A DNA stretch of 53,803 nucleotides. It comes from CAYNYF01 sp964401385. GTDB taxonomy: Bacteria > Planctomycetota > Phycisphaerae > SM23-33. The stretch covers positions 1 through 53,803 of the forward strand of contig CAYNYF010000019.1 in the NCBI GenBank assembly GCA_964401385.1. The letters run 5' to 3'. This document shows, piece by piece, positions 8,904 to 17,433 of this stretch. The notes below the pieces were generated by a model. That model was not told the origin of the DNA. It did no database searches and saw only the letters and a program-made list of their open reading frames with translations. Each line of letters begins with the position of its first letter. The first letter of the stretch is position 1. The position numbers were made by a program, and so were the translations under genes.

Positions 8904-11180
8904 CTACTTGTCCGAGTAGATGTTGGTGCTCTCCGTCTCGCCCACCGGCGTCTTGAGTTGATCGCTCTTCAGCGAGACTGTGAACCGCACGTCGCCGGCC
9001 TTCAGAGCCTTGACCACCACCTTGTAGGTCGCCTTGGCCTTGGGGGCCAACGACTTCAACGGGGCGAACGTGACGACCTGGCCCTCGACGGTCTCCTTGG
9101 TTGGGCTGCTGGCCGACACGAACTCCTGCTCGCCCGGCAGCGTGCACTTGATCACGATGTTGGTGTCGGCCGCCGTGCCCTGGTTGGTCACCGTGATCGT
9201 GTACGTCTCCTGCGCGCCGATCTCGATCGGGTCGGCCTCGTCCACGCACTCCAGCAGAATTGCCGGGATGCCCTGGACCGCCGTGACGGCCTTGGCCGAA
9301 TTCTTGGCGCAGATGGCCGAAACAGTCGCCAGGTTCTCGATGTTCCCCATGGCCTGGGTCTTGACGGTGAACGTCACCTTCCTGGACGCTTCAGGCGCCA
9401 GGTCGCCCAGGTTCCAGGACAACTTGCCGGCGACCGGTTCTGCCCCGCCACTGGCGCTGAGGAACGTGCAGCCAGCCGGGACCGAGTCCATCACCACGCA
9501 GTTCTTGGCAACACCGTCGCCCTTGTTCGTGACGGTGATGGTGTACGTAATGTTGCGGCCGGCAAACCGGGTCCTGGGTGCATCCTTTACGATTGCCAGG
9601 ACAGGCTGTCGTACGATCGTCTTGGCCTTCGCGGAGACGTTGAGACCGCCGTCGCCGGTGACGGTGACCGTGTTGGTGTACGTCCCCGTCTTGCTTGCCG
9701 TCACCTCGTATCGCACTCTCTTGGACTCACCCGGCGCCAGCGTGCCGAAGTCGGCCATGATCTTCGAATGCTTCTCCTGATAGACCAGTCCTTCAGGCAG
9801 CTCGTCCTCGAGTTTCACGTTGGTGGCCGGAGCGTCGCCCGTGTTGGTGACGGTCACCGTGTACGTGATCGGTTCGCAGATCAGCACCTCGGCCGGAGCC
9901 GTCTTGGCTATTTCCAGCACGGGGGCGGTGACGACCGTATCGTCGGCGGCCTCTGCCGCCAGGCCATGGTCGGCCGTGACGTTTGCCGTGTTATGGAACG
10001 TGCCAACCTTGGTCGTCTTGGCGATGACCTTCACCGCGGACTGCCCGCCGGCGGCGATGCTGCCCAGGTTCCAGGTCAGCGTCTGGCCGGCTACCTTGGC
10101 GTCCGGCTGGCTGGAGACGTACTGGATGCCATCCGGCACGTTATCGGTCAGCACCGTGTTGCTGGTGGCCACCTGCGAGGGGTTGGTCACGACGATGTTG
10201 TACTCGATCTGCTGGCCGACCAGGGCCCTGGGGGTGGCGGTCTTGGTGATGCCGATCCGCGGCCCGATCCAGGTCTTGCGGGTCCGGCCGGTCGCCATGT
10301 GGACTGCCGGCTGGCAGCATTTCTCATTGGCGGGGCGAACCACCTCAACCTGCAACTCGTTGGTGCCCTCGACGGGCTTGACCTGCTTGAGCGTCACCCT
10401 GGCAAGCCCGTCGGCATCGGTCATGACCTTGGCTACGGTCCCGTCACCGGGGGCCAGCGTGGCTTCCGGGCCGCTGAGAATCTTGTAGGTCACTTCGTAG
10501 CCTTCCAGCGGTTTCTTGTCGGAATACGTCGTGACCTTTGTTGTGAATTCGTGCGTCGTGCCGATGGGGTTGACCGCCTCGGGCGGGAACTCCCAGATGA
10601 CATCGTACCAGTGCTTCTTCACGAAGACTTTGTGCTTGCCCCAATCGTAGATCCCGGGGGCGTAGGCGATCACGTGGCTCGTGCCCTCCACGGGGGAGGT
10701 GATGACGCACCAGGTCTGTCCCATCTTCAGGTGGACGTCGTCGGCGGGGTCGTCGTTGCCGCGGCTGAGAACATGATCGTAGTTGTTGGTGTGGGAGATC
10801 GCGTAGGCGTTGGTCACCTTGTGGCCGCGGCTGGCCCGCCAGCCGCTCTCGTCCACCTCGACGATGTCGCCGACACTCCCTCCCGCCAGCGTCCATTCCA
10901 CCCGGCGGTTGGGAAGGGTCTTGCCGTCCTTGTCCTTGACGGTGGCGATGAGAACGTGCTGGGTGCCGACGGGGTTGACGTCCTCGACGGGAACGACCTC
11001 CAGCGTCACGGCGTACGGATCCCAGTTGGTGTAGTAGCCTCCCTCGGCCGGCTCGGAATGCGTCCTCTCCACCACGCCGGTTCCCAGGGTCAACGAGTGC
11101 GGCATGTGCACACTGCAACCGACCAGACCCGCGGCCGCCAGCACCGCGACCGCCAACAGGATCGACTTCGTTCGTTTCAT
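8904..11180 (-). CDS. Lipoprotein with DUF11 (conserved repeat) domains, long paralogue
   Basis: 758 residues with ATG at 11180 and AAGGAG upstream. A lipoprotein signal (AAAGLVGC) is followed by an N-terminal region of about 300 residues with Ig-like (bacterial Ig / invasin-type) character, then four DUF11 repeats to the C-terminus (e.g. TYTVTVTNTGDAPATNV). It is probably a surface or periplasmic structural protein; no enzyme motif is seen. It lies only 67 bp upstream of its shorter paralogue on the same strand, so the pair is likely an operon ended by the hairpin at 7203-7242. Confidence 0.86.
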   Translation of the reverse strand: MKRTKSILLAVAVLAAAGLVGCSVHMPHSLTLGTGVVERTHSEPAEGGYYTNWDPYAVTLEVVPVEDVNPVGTQHVLIATVKDKDGKTLPNRRVEWTLAGGSVGDIVEVDESGWRASRGHKVTNAYAISHTNNYDHVLSRGNDDPADDVHLKMGQTWCVITSPVEGTSHVIAYAPGIYDWGKHKVFVKKHWYDVIWEFPPEAVNPIGTTHEFTTKVTTYSDKKPLEGYEVTYKILSGPEATLAPGDGTVAKVMTDADGLARVTLKQVKPVEGTNELQVEVVRPANEKCCQPAVHMATGRTRKTWIGPRIGITKTATPRALVGQQIEYNIVVTNPSQVATSNTVLTDNVPDGIQYVSSQPDAKVAGQTLTWNLGSIAAGGQSAVKVIAKTTKVGTFHNTANVTADHGLAAEAADDTVVTAPVLEIAKTAPAEVLICEPITYTVTVTNTGDAPATNVKLEDELPEGLVYQEKHSKIMADFGTLAPGESKRVRYEVTASKTGTYTNTVTVTGDGGLNVSAKAKTIVRQPVLAIVKDAPRTRFAGRNITYTITVTNKGDGVAKNCVVMDSVPAGCTFLSASGGAEPVAGKLSWNLGDLAPEASRKVTFTVKTQAMGNIENLATVSAICAKNSAKAVTAVQGIPAILLECVDEADPIEIGAQETYTITVTNQGTAADTNIVIKCTLPGEQEFVSASSPTKETVEGQVVTFAPLKSLAPKAKATYKVVVKALKAGDVRFTVSLKSDQLKTPVGETESTNIYSDK

Positions 11181-11538
11181 CGCTGTGTCTCCTTGAAATG
11201 GACCCTTCTTCAGTTCCCCGCCCCGCGCGGGCGACGTGGCTGAACCCGGACACCCGCGGCCACTAGAGGGACATAAGCCGCCGGCGATCCAGGAAAGTAC
11301 CGACGCCCACCCGGGGGCTTTGAATCACCTCTGCACGTCTCCTTTAACGGAAAAGTGCGCAAAGTAATCTTCTTAGCACCGACATGGATTCCGTTGCGAA
11401 AGCACCAACCGCTTGCCGCTCCCTGGCCTCAATCTGCGGCGGCCCGTAAACTATGGAATGCTACTTGATTGTATGCGCCCCCCTGCGTAGATATCATAAT
11501 CTTCCCCAAAAATCCAAGAAAGGCAAGAAAGGGGCAAG
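11181..11538. other. Intergenic region between DUF11 gene and RAYT element
   Basis: About 360 bp with no gene. It is AT-richer than its surroundings between 11335 and 11530. Near 11515-11546 there is a run of AAGAAAGGGGCAAGAAAGGGG-like near-repeats leading into the left inverted repeat of the RAYT element. No confident promoter for the DUF11 operon was found. Confidence 0.45.
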
Positions 11539-12327
11539 AAAGGGGTCAGGTACTTTTTCTTGACCTTCCCTCCCTTCGGCGGTAGACTTTCGGCATGCCC
11601 AGGGCAGCGAGGATTGCGGCTGGGGGGGTGGTCTACCACGTGCTGAACCGCGCCAACGCGGGCGCGGCGATCTTCCAGGACGGAGCCGACTATGAGCAAT
11701 TCGAGCGGATCCTGGGCGAGGCGCACGAGCGCGTTCCCATGCGCACGGTCGGCTACCTGGTGATGCCCAACCACTGGCACCTGGTTCTCTGGCCGCGGGA
11801 GGACGGCGACCTGTCGCAGTTCATGCGCTGGCTGACCCTCACGCACACGCAGCGGTGGCACGCCGCCCACGGCACCGCCGGCGCCGGGCACCTGTACCAG
11901 GGACGATTCAAGAGCTTCCCGGTGCAGTCGGACGCCCATTTGCTGACTGTGTGCCGATACGTCGAACGCAACGCGTTGCGGGCGCGGCTGGTCGACCGGG
12001 CGGAGCGCTGGCGTTGGGGCAGCCTGTGGCGGCGTCGGTACGGCGGCGCCGACGCCCAGGCCCTGCTGGCCGATGGGCCGCTGCCCCTCCCGACAGGCTG
12101 GGTCAAGCTGGTCAATGACCCGCAGACGCCGCAGGAGGAGGAGGCGCTGCGTGGATGTGTTGCCCGTGGCCGGCCATTCGGTGGAGACCGCTGGGTCAAG
12201 CGGACCGCGGGGCGGTTGGGGCTGCTTTCAACGCTGCGCCCCCGCGGCCGGCCGAAAAAGGACAGCCCCCGTGCCGCAAGCATCACCAACAAAGGTACCT
12301 GACCCCTTTACGGTGACCCCTTTACGG
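11539..12327 (+). mobile_element. RAYT (REP-associated tyrosine transposase) unit with terminal inverted repeats
   Basis: The left copy AAAGGGGTCAGGTAC (11539-11553) is a perfect 15-bp inverted match to GTACCTGACCCCTTT (12295-12309). The right end also has a tandem direct repeat of TGACCCCTTTACGG (12300-12313 and 12314-12327). Between the repeats lies a single IS200-like transposase gene. Such GGGGTCAGGTACC-type ends suggest a mobilisable unit rather than a fixed host RAYT; no target-site duplication was identified. Confidence 0.65.
11595..12302 (+). CDS. REP-associated tyrosine transposase (Y1/HUH family)
   Basis: 235 residues of the Y1_Tnp/RAYT family, single-strand DNA endonucleases that act on palindromic REP-type hairpins. 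The HUH motif is in MPNHWHLVLWP (His60, His62), and the probable nucleophile is Tyr122 in RYVERNALRA. Typical RAYT flanking motifs YHVLNRAN and HLYQGRFKSF are present. The last codons and the TGA stop (12300-12302) lie inside the right inverted repeat, so the element end encodes the C-terminus. Start ATG at 11595; no strong ribosome binding site is visible. Confidence 0.92.
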   Translation: MPRAARIAAGGVVYHVLNRANAGAAIFQDGADYEQFERILGEAHERVPMRTVGYLVMPNHWHLVLWPREDGDLSQFMRWLTLTHTQRWHAAHGTAGAGHLYQGRFKSFPVQSDAHLLTVCRYVERNALRARLVDRAERWRWGSLWRRRYGGADAQALLADGPLPLPTGWVKLVNDPQTPQEEEALRGCVARGRPFGGDRWVKRTAGRLGLLSTLRPRGRPKKDSPRAASITNKGT

Positions 12328-13677
12328 GAGGAGGAGGCGCCATAGCAGGCGGAGGGGCAGCTCCAGGGCCGCCTCCACGTCGCCGTCCTCGCTGATCTTC
12401 GGCTGACCCGCCGGCCGGGCCGAGTGCAGCCATGCCAGCACATTCCTCGCCAGCGCGCCGTCTTCGCGGGCGAGCTGGCCGACGCTGAGTGCCTCAGTGA
12501 CCTTCAGCTCCGCCACGGCCGCGGCCAATGCCATCCGGGCGTCCCGCTCGGCGGCAAGAACGGCCTGCGCGCGCGACCCGGGCTCATTTGCGTTCTCGAT
12601 CTTCGCTTGGCCGGTTCTTCGCAGCGACTCGTCCAGCCATTTGGGCGGCGACGCGGTCATTGCCAGCGCAGCCAGCGCCGCCGGATCCAGCTTCCTGAGC
12701 TGGGCTACCGGCGGGCAGCCCATGCCGGTTTGCCGGATCGACCCGGCCGCGGACACGATAAGCTGCTCCACCTGGCGGACCTGCTCGGGCGGGGCGCCCG
12801 GAAGCTGGTGCAGCCAGTTCTTCAAGGCCGCGTACACCGTCGGCAGGGAAATCTCCACGTCCATTTCCACCACCAGCGCGTCGGCGTAGTGCCGCGCGCC
12901 CAGGACGCGCATCCCCCGCAGCAACTGCCGCGGGTCGATCTGCTCGTCACCGGCCCAGCGCGCCGCGAAGTCGGCCAGGCGCGTCTCGCCGCCCACGGGC
13001 AGGTCCTTGACCCGCTCGGTCAGCCGTCGCCGGGCATCTGCCACCGCCGCCTCTTCGGCGCCGCGCCGACCGAGATCGGTGACCCGTTCGGTCCAGTACT
13101 TCCTCGTCGGCGCACCCACGCGGTCGAAGTAGTCCCGCCCCGCAGCATAGGGAATCAGCGGGACCTCGAGCAGCTCCGGCGGAGGCCCGCTTCGCCCGAC
13201 CTGGCGGAGCACCTGCGGCTCGGCATGGGCGAGGATGCCGGCGATGTCCTGTTCGCTGAAACGCTGACCGTGGTAGTGCCGCTCGCGGACGGCCTTGAGC
13301 GCCGCGGCCACCTCGGCAACCCGTATCGCCACGGTGACCCGGCAGGCGCCGCCGGCGGCATACTCCGCGGGCTCGGCATCCGGCAGGCCGACGAGCTGGC
13401 CGGTCAACGCGGCCTCCAGGGCGGGCGATGCCGCCAGGAAATCGCCCACGCGGGCCTTGCCCGCAAGCGGCATGGCCTTGATCTGCTCGATGAGCTTGCG
13501 AATCGCCTCAGCCCGAGCGGCCCGACGCGCCCAGATTTTCTCGGGGTCCGCCGCGGCTGACGGCCGCGTGGCCGGTTGCGTTGCCGGCTCGGTCGTCGCC
13601 TGGGTCGGAAGCGTCTGGGCGCGCGACGCCCCGGCCAACGGCAGCGCGAGAATCCAAATCCAAAGCATGCGTCGCAT
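12322..13677 (-). CDS. Secreted protein with three LPP20-like repeats
   Basis: 451 residues. ATG at 13677 is chosen because AGGAAGG lies 6 nt upstream; it gives a signal peptide (MRRMLWIWILALPLAGASRAQ) and a Thr/Pro-rich linker. The rest appears to be three degenerate copies of an LPP20/FlgT-like fold: each begins with an Ala/Arg-rich helix such as ARAEAIRKLIEQIKAMPL, DARRRLTERVKDLPV or DARMALAAAVAELKV and ends in a strand plus L-x-x-L helix (VTVAIRVAEVAAALK, MDVEISLPTVYAALK, AALELPLRLLWRLL). This repeat assignment is pattern recognition, not a search result. The TAA stop lies inside the second TGACCCCTTTACGG copy of the RAYT element. It is probably in an operon with the CsgG-like gene upstream. 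Confidence 0.75.
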   Translation of the reverse strand: MRRMLWIWILALPLAGASRAQTLPTQATTEPATQPATRPSAAADPEKIWARRAARAEAIRKLIEQIKAMPLAGKARVGDFLAASPALEAALTGQLVGLPDAEPAEYAAGGACRVTVAIRVAEVAAALKAVRERHYHGQRFSEQDIAGILAHAEPQVLRQVGRSGPPPELLEVPLIPYAAGRDYFDRVGAPTRKYWTERVTDLGRRGAEEAAVADARRRLTERVKDLPVGGETRLADFAARWAGDEQIDPRQLLRGMRVLGARHYADALVVEMDVEISLPTVYAALKNWLHQLPGAPPEQVRQVEQLIVSAAGSIRQTGMGCPPVAQLRKLDPAALAALAMTASPPKWLDESLRRTGQAKIENANEPGSRAQAVLAAERDARMALAAAVAELKVTEALSVGQLAREDGALARNVLAWLHSARPAGQPKISEDGDVEAALELPLRLLWRLLLP

Positions 13678-13737
13678 CGGAAGCCTTCCTGACAATCGTC
13701 TGCCCGTGTCCATGCGTCCTCTCCCGCGGCGCCCGGC

Positions 13738-14652
13738 CTACCGGGCAGCCGGCCGCGAGACCCGCAGGCCCTCGACCCGCCGGAGCGCCTCCAGGGCGGG
13801 CTTGCCGCCGGCGGACCGGTATGCCTGGCGATAGTGCCGCTCGGCCTGAACGAACCTGCCCAGCAACTCGTACATCAGGGCGGCGTTGAACAGGGCCGCC
13901 TCGTCGTCGGGGCTCTCTCCGAGTGCCCGCTCGAACTGCGCCAGCGCTTCGCCGTACTTGCCGGCGGCCGCCAGCTCGCTGCCCTCGACCAGCCGCGCGG
14001 AGCCGCCCGGCAGGAGGCTCACGCGGGCGACGGTCTGCACGGGAAAGAACTGCCCGACGAATTCCCTCACGCAGCCGGCCAGGAGATCGGCGATGACCGC
14101 GCGGGTAGGCTTGCCCGGCTTCGGCGGGGCTCGGTTTGCCCGGGTGGCGGAATCATAGCCCCGCGTCAGCCGCCGGGCCAGCAGCGTTCGACCGTCCGGC
14201 CGCGAGACGGCAAAGTCAACCGTGACCGTGCAGACGAGGCGATCCAACTGCCGCGGCCGGGCGACCTTTCCGCCGGCGAACTCGCTCCAACGCCGCCAGC
14301 TCACTTCCACCCGCCCGCCGATGATCGCGTCGGCCGCAGCCGCCGGCGCGGCAGAGCCCGCCGCGGGCCGCCGGGGCACGATCTGGTATCGCCCGCGTTT
14401 TCCGGCGTTCTCGGCGAATTCCTCTTCCAGCAGATCGGCGGCCGCGTCGGCCCAATCGGCCTGATCGGCCGCCGCCGTGAAGGGCCCGACGGCGATGCGA
14501 CGAACGTCGCCCGGCAAACTCAACGCCGGCGGGCGCTGACGGACGATCACGATCTGCCGGCCCGCCCCGCCGGACCCATCGCCGCAGCCGGGCGAGCCGG
14601 CCGCCAGGGACGCCGCGGTCAGCAGCGCCAACAGCCGATAGCTGGGATCCAT
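13738..14652 (-). CDS. CsgG-like domain plus TPR putative lipoprotein
   Basis: 304 residues from ATG 14652; an in-frame ATG at 14694 is an alternative that lengthens the n-region. A signal sequence with a poor lipobox (AGSPGC) precedes a CsgG/TolB-N-like segment (RRIAVGPF near residue 45, IIGGRVEVSWRRW near 105). A C-terminal TPR pair follows (GKYGEALAQFERALGESPDD, then AALFNAALMYELLGRF). This architecture is common in outer-membrane proteins that occur with LPP20-like partners, and the next gene on the same strand, 60 bp away, is exactly that. A role in envelope assembly is inferred; no transport pore motif is evident. Confidence 0.72.
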   Translation of the reverse strand: MDPSYRLLALLTAASLAAGSPGCGDGSGGAGRQIVIVRQRPPALSLPGDVRRIAVGPFTAAADQADWADAAADLLEEEFAENAGKRGRYQIVPRRPAAGSAAPAAAADAIIGGRVEVSWRRWSEFAGGKVARPRQLDRLVCTVTVDFAVSRPDGRTLLARRLTRGYDSATRANRAPPKPGKPTRAVIADLLAGCVREFVGQFFPVQTVARVSLLPGGSARLVEGSELAAAGKYGEALAQFERALGESPDDEAALFNAALMYELLGRFVQAERHYRQAYRSAGGKPALEALRRVEGLRVSRPAAR

Positions 14653-14784
14653 CCGAGGCAACTTCCATCTCCGAGAAGGCCAGTTGGGCTTCATCCTGTC
14701 CGGGCCGTGGGGCCCCGTCAAGATCGAACCTGGCCGGGGCGGCCGCCGGATCCGGCGTGGTCGGCCCCGGCCGGGGCGGGTATC

Positions 14785-16161
14785 ATGACTCCGATGCGGG
14801 CAGCGACCGGAAAACGCGCGTGCGTCGGCTTGCTTTCTCTGGCGATCGGGCTGTCCGGCCGGCCGGCGCTGGCCGCGCCGCCGCCCGCCGAAAGGCAGGC
14901 CCGCGCTCCGGCGGCAATCACCCAGACCATGCCCGCGGCCGGACGAACCTACGAGCTGCTCTTCCCGCCCGGCAATGCCGATGACTTCCTGGACATGCCG
15001 GTGGTGCTGTATCTGCACCCTTCGGGCGCCCCGCAACTGGACCGGGCCAAGCGCGACTACTGGCCGATGCTCGCCAGGCGAAAGTGCCTGATGGTCCTGC
15101 CCAAGAGCAAGTCCGCCAAGATGTGGCTGGCCGGGGAGGAGAAGTTCGTTGTGGACGCCCTGGCCGACGTGCGGAGGCGCTACAGCGTCGACGCCAAGCG
15201 CGTCATCCTGCTGGGCGTCGCCGGCGGCGGGCAGGCGGCGCTGTTCCTGGCCGATCGCCTTCCCGAAAAGTTCCGGGCGGTGATCGTCGTCTCGACAAAC
15301 CCGGTGGTCATCCGCAGCCGGCGCGACGAATGGTTCTACCCGAACCGCAAGGTACTGAAGAAATGCCCGTATTTCGTGGTCAACCACATCACCCAGGGCT
15401 CGGCCCTGATGTACTGGCGGCAGGTTCGCCAGAGGCTTTCCCGGGCCGGCGCGAGCATTTCCATCCTGCCGGTCACCGGCAAACCCGGCGACTACCAGCC
15501 GCCGCCAAAGCAGCTTGGTCCCTGGCTGGATGAGGTGCTCGCCGGCAAACACCCCAGGCCGCTGCCGGATCCGCAGAAGGCGGCCGTGGCCAAGATGTTC
15601 GAGAAATGCGCCGCCGCCCTGCCCCGGGCAATCGCGGACGCCAAGCCCGTCTCCGGCCGCGAACAGATCGTCAAGGTCGGGAGGGCTTTCCGCCTGAGCG
15701 CGCCGCTGCCGGCGGGCTTCCAGCGCTCCGGGCGCGAGGAGGCAACGGACTCCACCGGCGCCCCGCTGACCCAGATTCGCCTGGAGCAGAAGAAATGGCC
15801 GATCCACCTCCGCTGCGAGGCGCGGGCGACGGTGAGGCCGATGGGCCAGGTGCTTTCGGCCGAGGAAGCCCAGACAATCCGCCGCGGCATGTTGTATCAG
15901 GTCTATTCCAGCGGCACGGCGGCGGCGGGCGGGCGGAAGTGGCAGTGGAAGGTCGGCTCGACGACCTATCCCGACCGGCGGCGAGGCTGGGTCTCTTCGG
16001 TGTTCATCCACGCGGCCGCGGCCGTCGGGAGCGATCCGAAGCGGTGGCTGACCGTCGTGGTCCTGGACGAGACCCAGCAGCCCGACCCCAAGGAGCTGGC
16101 AGCGATCCTCAAGACCGCCCTTTCCGGCGTGACCGCCGCCCCGGCCGCAAAGGGCCGATAG
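14785..16161 (+). CDS. Secreted alpha/beta-hydrolase-like protein lacking the nucleophile serine
   Basis: 458 residues. A signal peptide (LLSLAIGLSGRPALA) is followed by an alpha/beta-hydrolase domain, about residues 55-260, resembling PHB-depolymerase-type esterases (VVLYLHPSGAP strand, YSVDAKRVILLGVAGGG elbow). The nucleophile elbow reads G-V-A-G-G (residues 144-148), so the catalytic Ser of G-x-S-x-G is Ala146, and activity as an esterase is doubtful. A C-terminal domain of about 200 residues is not recognised. GGGGCGGG lies upstream of ATG 14785; a second ATG is at 14794. It is divergent from the CsgG-like gene. Confidence 0.78.
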   Translation: MTPMRAATGKRACVGLLSLAIGLSGRPALAAPPPAERQARAPAAITQTMPAAGRTYELLFPPGNADDFLDMPVVLYLHPSGAPQLDRAKRDYWPMLARRKCLMVLPKSKSAKMWLAGEEKFVVDALADVRRRYSVDAKRVILLGVAGGGQAALFLADRLPEKFRAVIVVSTNPVVIRSRRDEWFYPNRKVLKKCPYFVVNHITQGSALMYWRQVRQRLSRAGASISILPVTGKPGDYQPPPKQLGPWLDEVLAGKHPRPLPDPQKAAVAKMFEKCAAALPRAIADAKPVSGREQIVKVGRAFRLSAPLPAGFQRSGREEATDSTGAPLTQIRLEQKKWPIHLRCEARATVRPMGQVLSAEEAQTIRRGMLYQVYSSGTAAAGGRKWQWKVGSTTYPDRRRGWVSSVFIHAAAAVGSDPKRWLTVVVLDETQQPDPKELAAILKTALSGVTAAPAAKGR

Positions 16162-16195
16162 CCCACGGCGACCGCCGGCGGCGCATCGTCCCGCC

Positions 16196-17269
16196 CTACC
16201 GCCCGGTCGCCTCCTCGACCATGGCGATGACGTTCTCGACGGGGGTATCGGCCTGGATGGCGTGGGAGCCGCCGAGGATGTAGCCGCCGCCCGCGCCGAC
16301 CACGTCGATCATCCTGCGGGTGTGGTCGCGGACCTGCCGCGGCGTCGCCCGCGGCAGCAGCCGCTGAATGTCGATGCCGCCGTCGAAGGTCAGCCGGTCG
16401 CCGAAGTCGCGCTTCAGCGCGAACGGTTCCATCCCCGCCGCCAGCGGCTGGACGGGGTTGAGGATGTCCACGCCGATCTCGATCAGCTCCGGCACGATCG
16501 CCCGCGCCGATCCGCAGCAGTGGTAGCGGAGCCTGGCCCCGTGGCCGCGGGCCAGATCGCAGAACCGCGCCATCCGCGGCTTGACGTAGCGCCGCCACAT
16601 CGCCGGCGAGATCATCAGCGAGCGCTGGCTGGCGACGTCGTCGTTGTATTCGAAGATGGCGAAGCGGCCCGCCCCGGCCTGGAGGATCCGCCGCGACCGC
16701 TCGAAGAGGTAGTCGATGATGTGATCCATCAGGCAGCAGGCGAATTCCGGCTCCAGGGCCATGTCGGTCAGGAAGTTGTCCATGCCGCGCATGAAGTGTG
16801 CGATCTCGAAGAACCCGCGCGAGTGGCCCCAGGTGGCCATGTGGGCGTTGGCTTCCAGGTCGGCGGGGATGTTGGAGTAGTCCCACGCGGCCGCCCGCGG
16901 CCAGGGGAAGCTTTCCAGCTCGTCGATCGTCCGCGCCGACGCCAGCGGCGGGCGGCCGACCAGCTCCATGTACGTCTGAAACTCCGTGCGAACCGGGCGG
17001 AAGGGCACGCGGAAGATGTCCAGGTGGTGCCCCTCGGCCGTCACCTCGATGGTCGGGTCGGCGTAGGCCAGCGGCGAGGCCGGGTTGGGAAACCGCGGCG
17101 CGACCTGCACCAAGTCCTGGCCGGTCCAGTCCAGAAACTCCCTGTCGTCGGGCAGCCGGAGCCGCTGGCGGAGCTTCTGCCGCATCTCCGGGGCCAAGTC
17201 GAGCGCGATCGGCACGCGGTCGGGCTGAACGTGCCCCACGGCCGCCAGAACTCTTTCTCTGGAATTCAT
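16196..17269 (-). CDS. Uroporphyrinogen decarboxylase-like (UroD/MtaA family) protein
   Basis: 357 residues from ATG 17269. It has the UroD-family N-terminus MNSRERVLAAVGHVQPDRVP and the (beta/alpha)8-type blocks (MDHIIDYLFERSRRI, RLRYHCCGSARAIVPELIEIG, FDGGIDIQRLLP). Family members include haem-pathway UroD and corrinoid methyltransferases such as MtaA/CmuA; the HCCGS and DGGID regions fit the non-haem, methyltransferase-like branch often found in planctomycete catabolic clusters. No corrinoid protein gene lies nearby, so the substrate is unknown. It is divergent from the AAC(3) gene at 17434. The weak GAAAAG ribosome site makes the start moderately sure. Confidence 0.85.
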   Translation of the reverse strand: MNSRERVLAAVGHVQPDRVPIALDLAPEMRQKLRQRLRLPDDREFLDWTGQDLVQVAPRFPNPASPLAYADPTIEVTAEGHHLDIFRVPFRPVRTEFQTYMELVGRPPLASARTIDELESFPWPRAAAWDYSNIPADLEANAHMATWGHSRGFFEIAHFMRGMDNFLTDMALEPEFACCLMDHIIDYLFERSRRILQAGAGRFAIFEYNDDVASQRSLMISPAMWRRYVKPRMARFCDLARGHGARLRYHCCGSARAIVPELIEIGVDILNPVQPLAAGMEPFALKRDFGDRLTFDGGIDIQRLLPRATPRQVRDHTRRMIDVVGAGGGYILGGSHAIQADTPVENVIAMVEEATGR

Positions 17270-17433
17270 CTTTTCGTGAACGCAACGGGCGCCGCCGGAA
17301 TGTACTGGCCGCCCTTGCCCGATTAGGGTAAGTTGCCGCCTTACCAGGCTCAAGAGTGCCGGCGGGCGGGGCGGGTCGCGGCCACGACCGTCCGTGCGGC
17401 GGGTCGACTGAAACGCGTCGAAAGCAGAGGACC

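Noticed and set aside
8868..11243. Plus-strand open frame of 791 codons
   Set aside because: Antisense to the DUF11 gene, without ribosome site or recognisable motifs.
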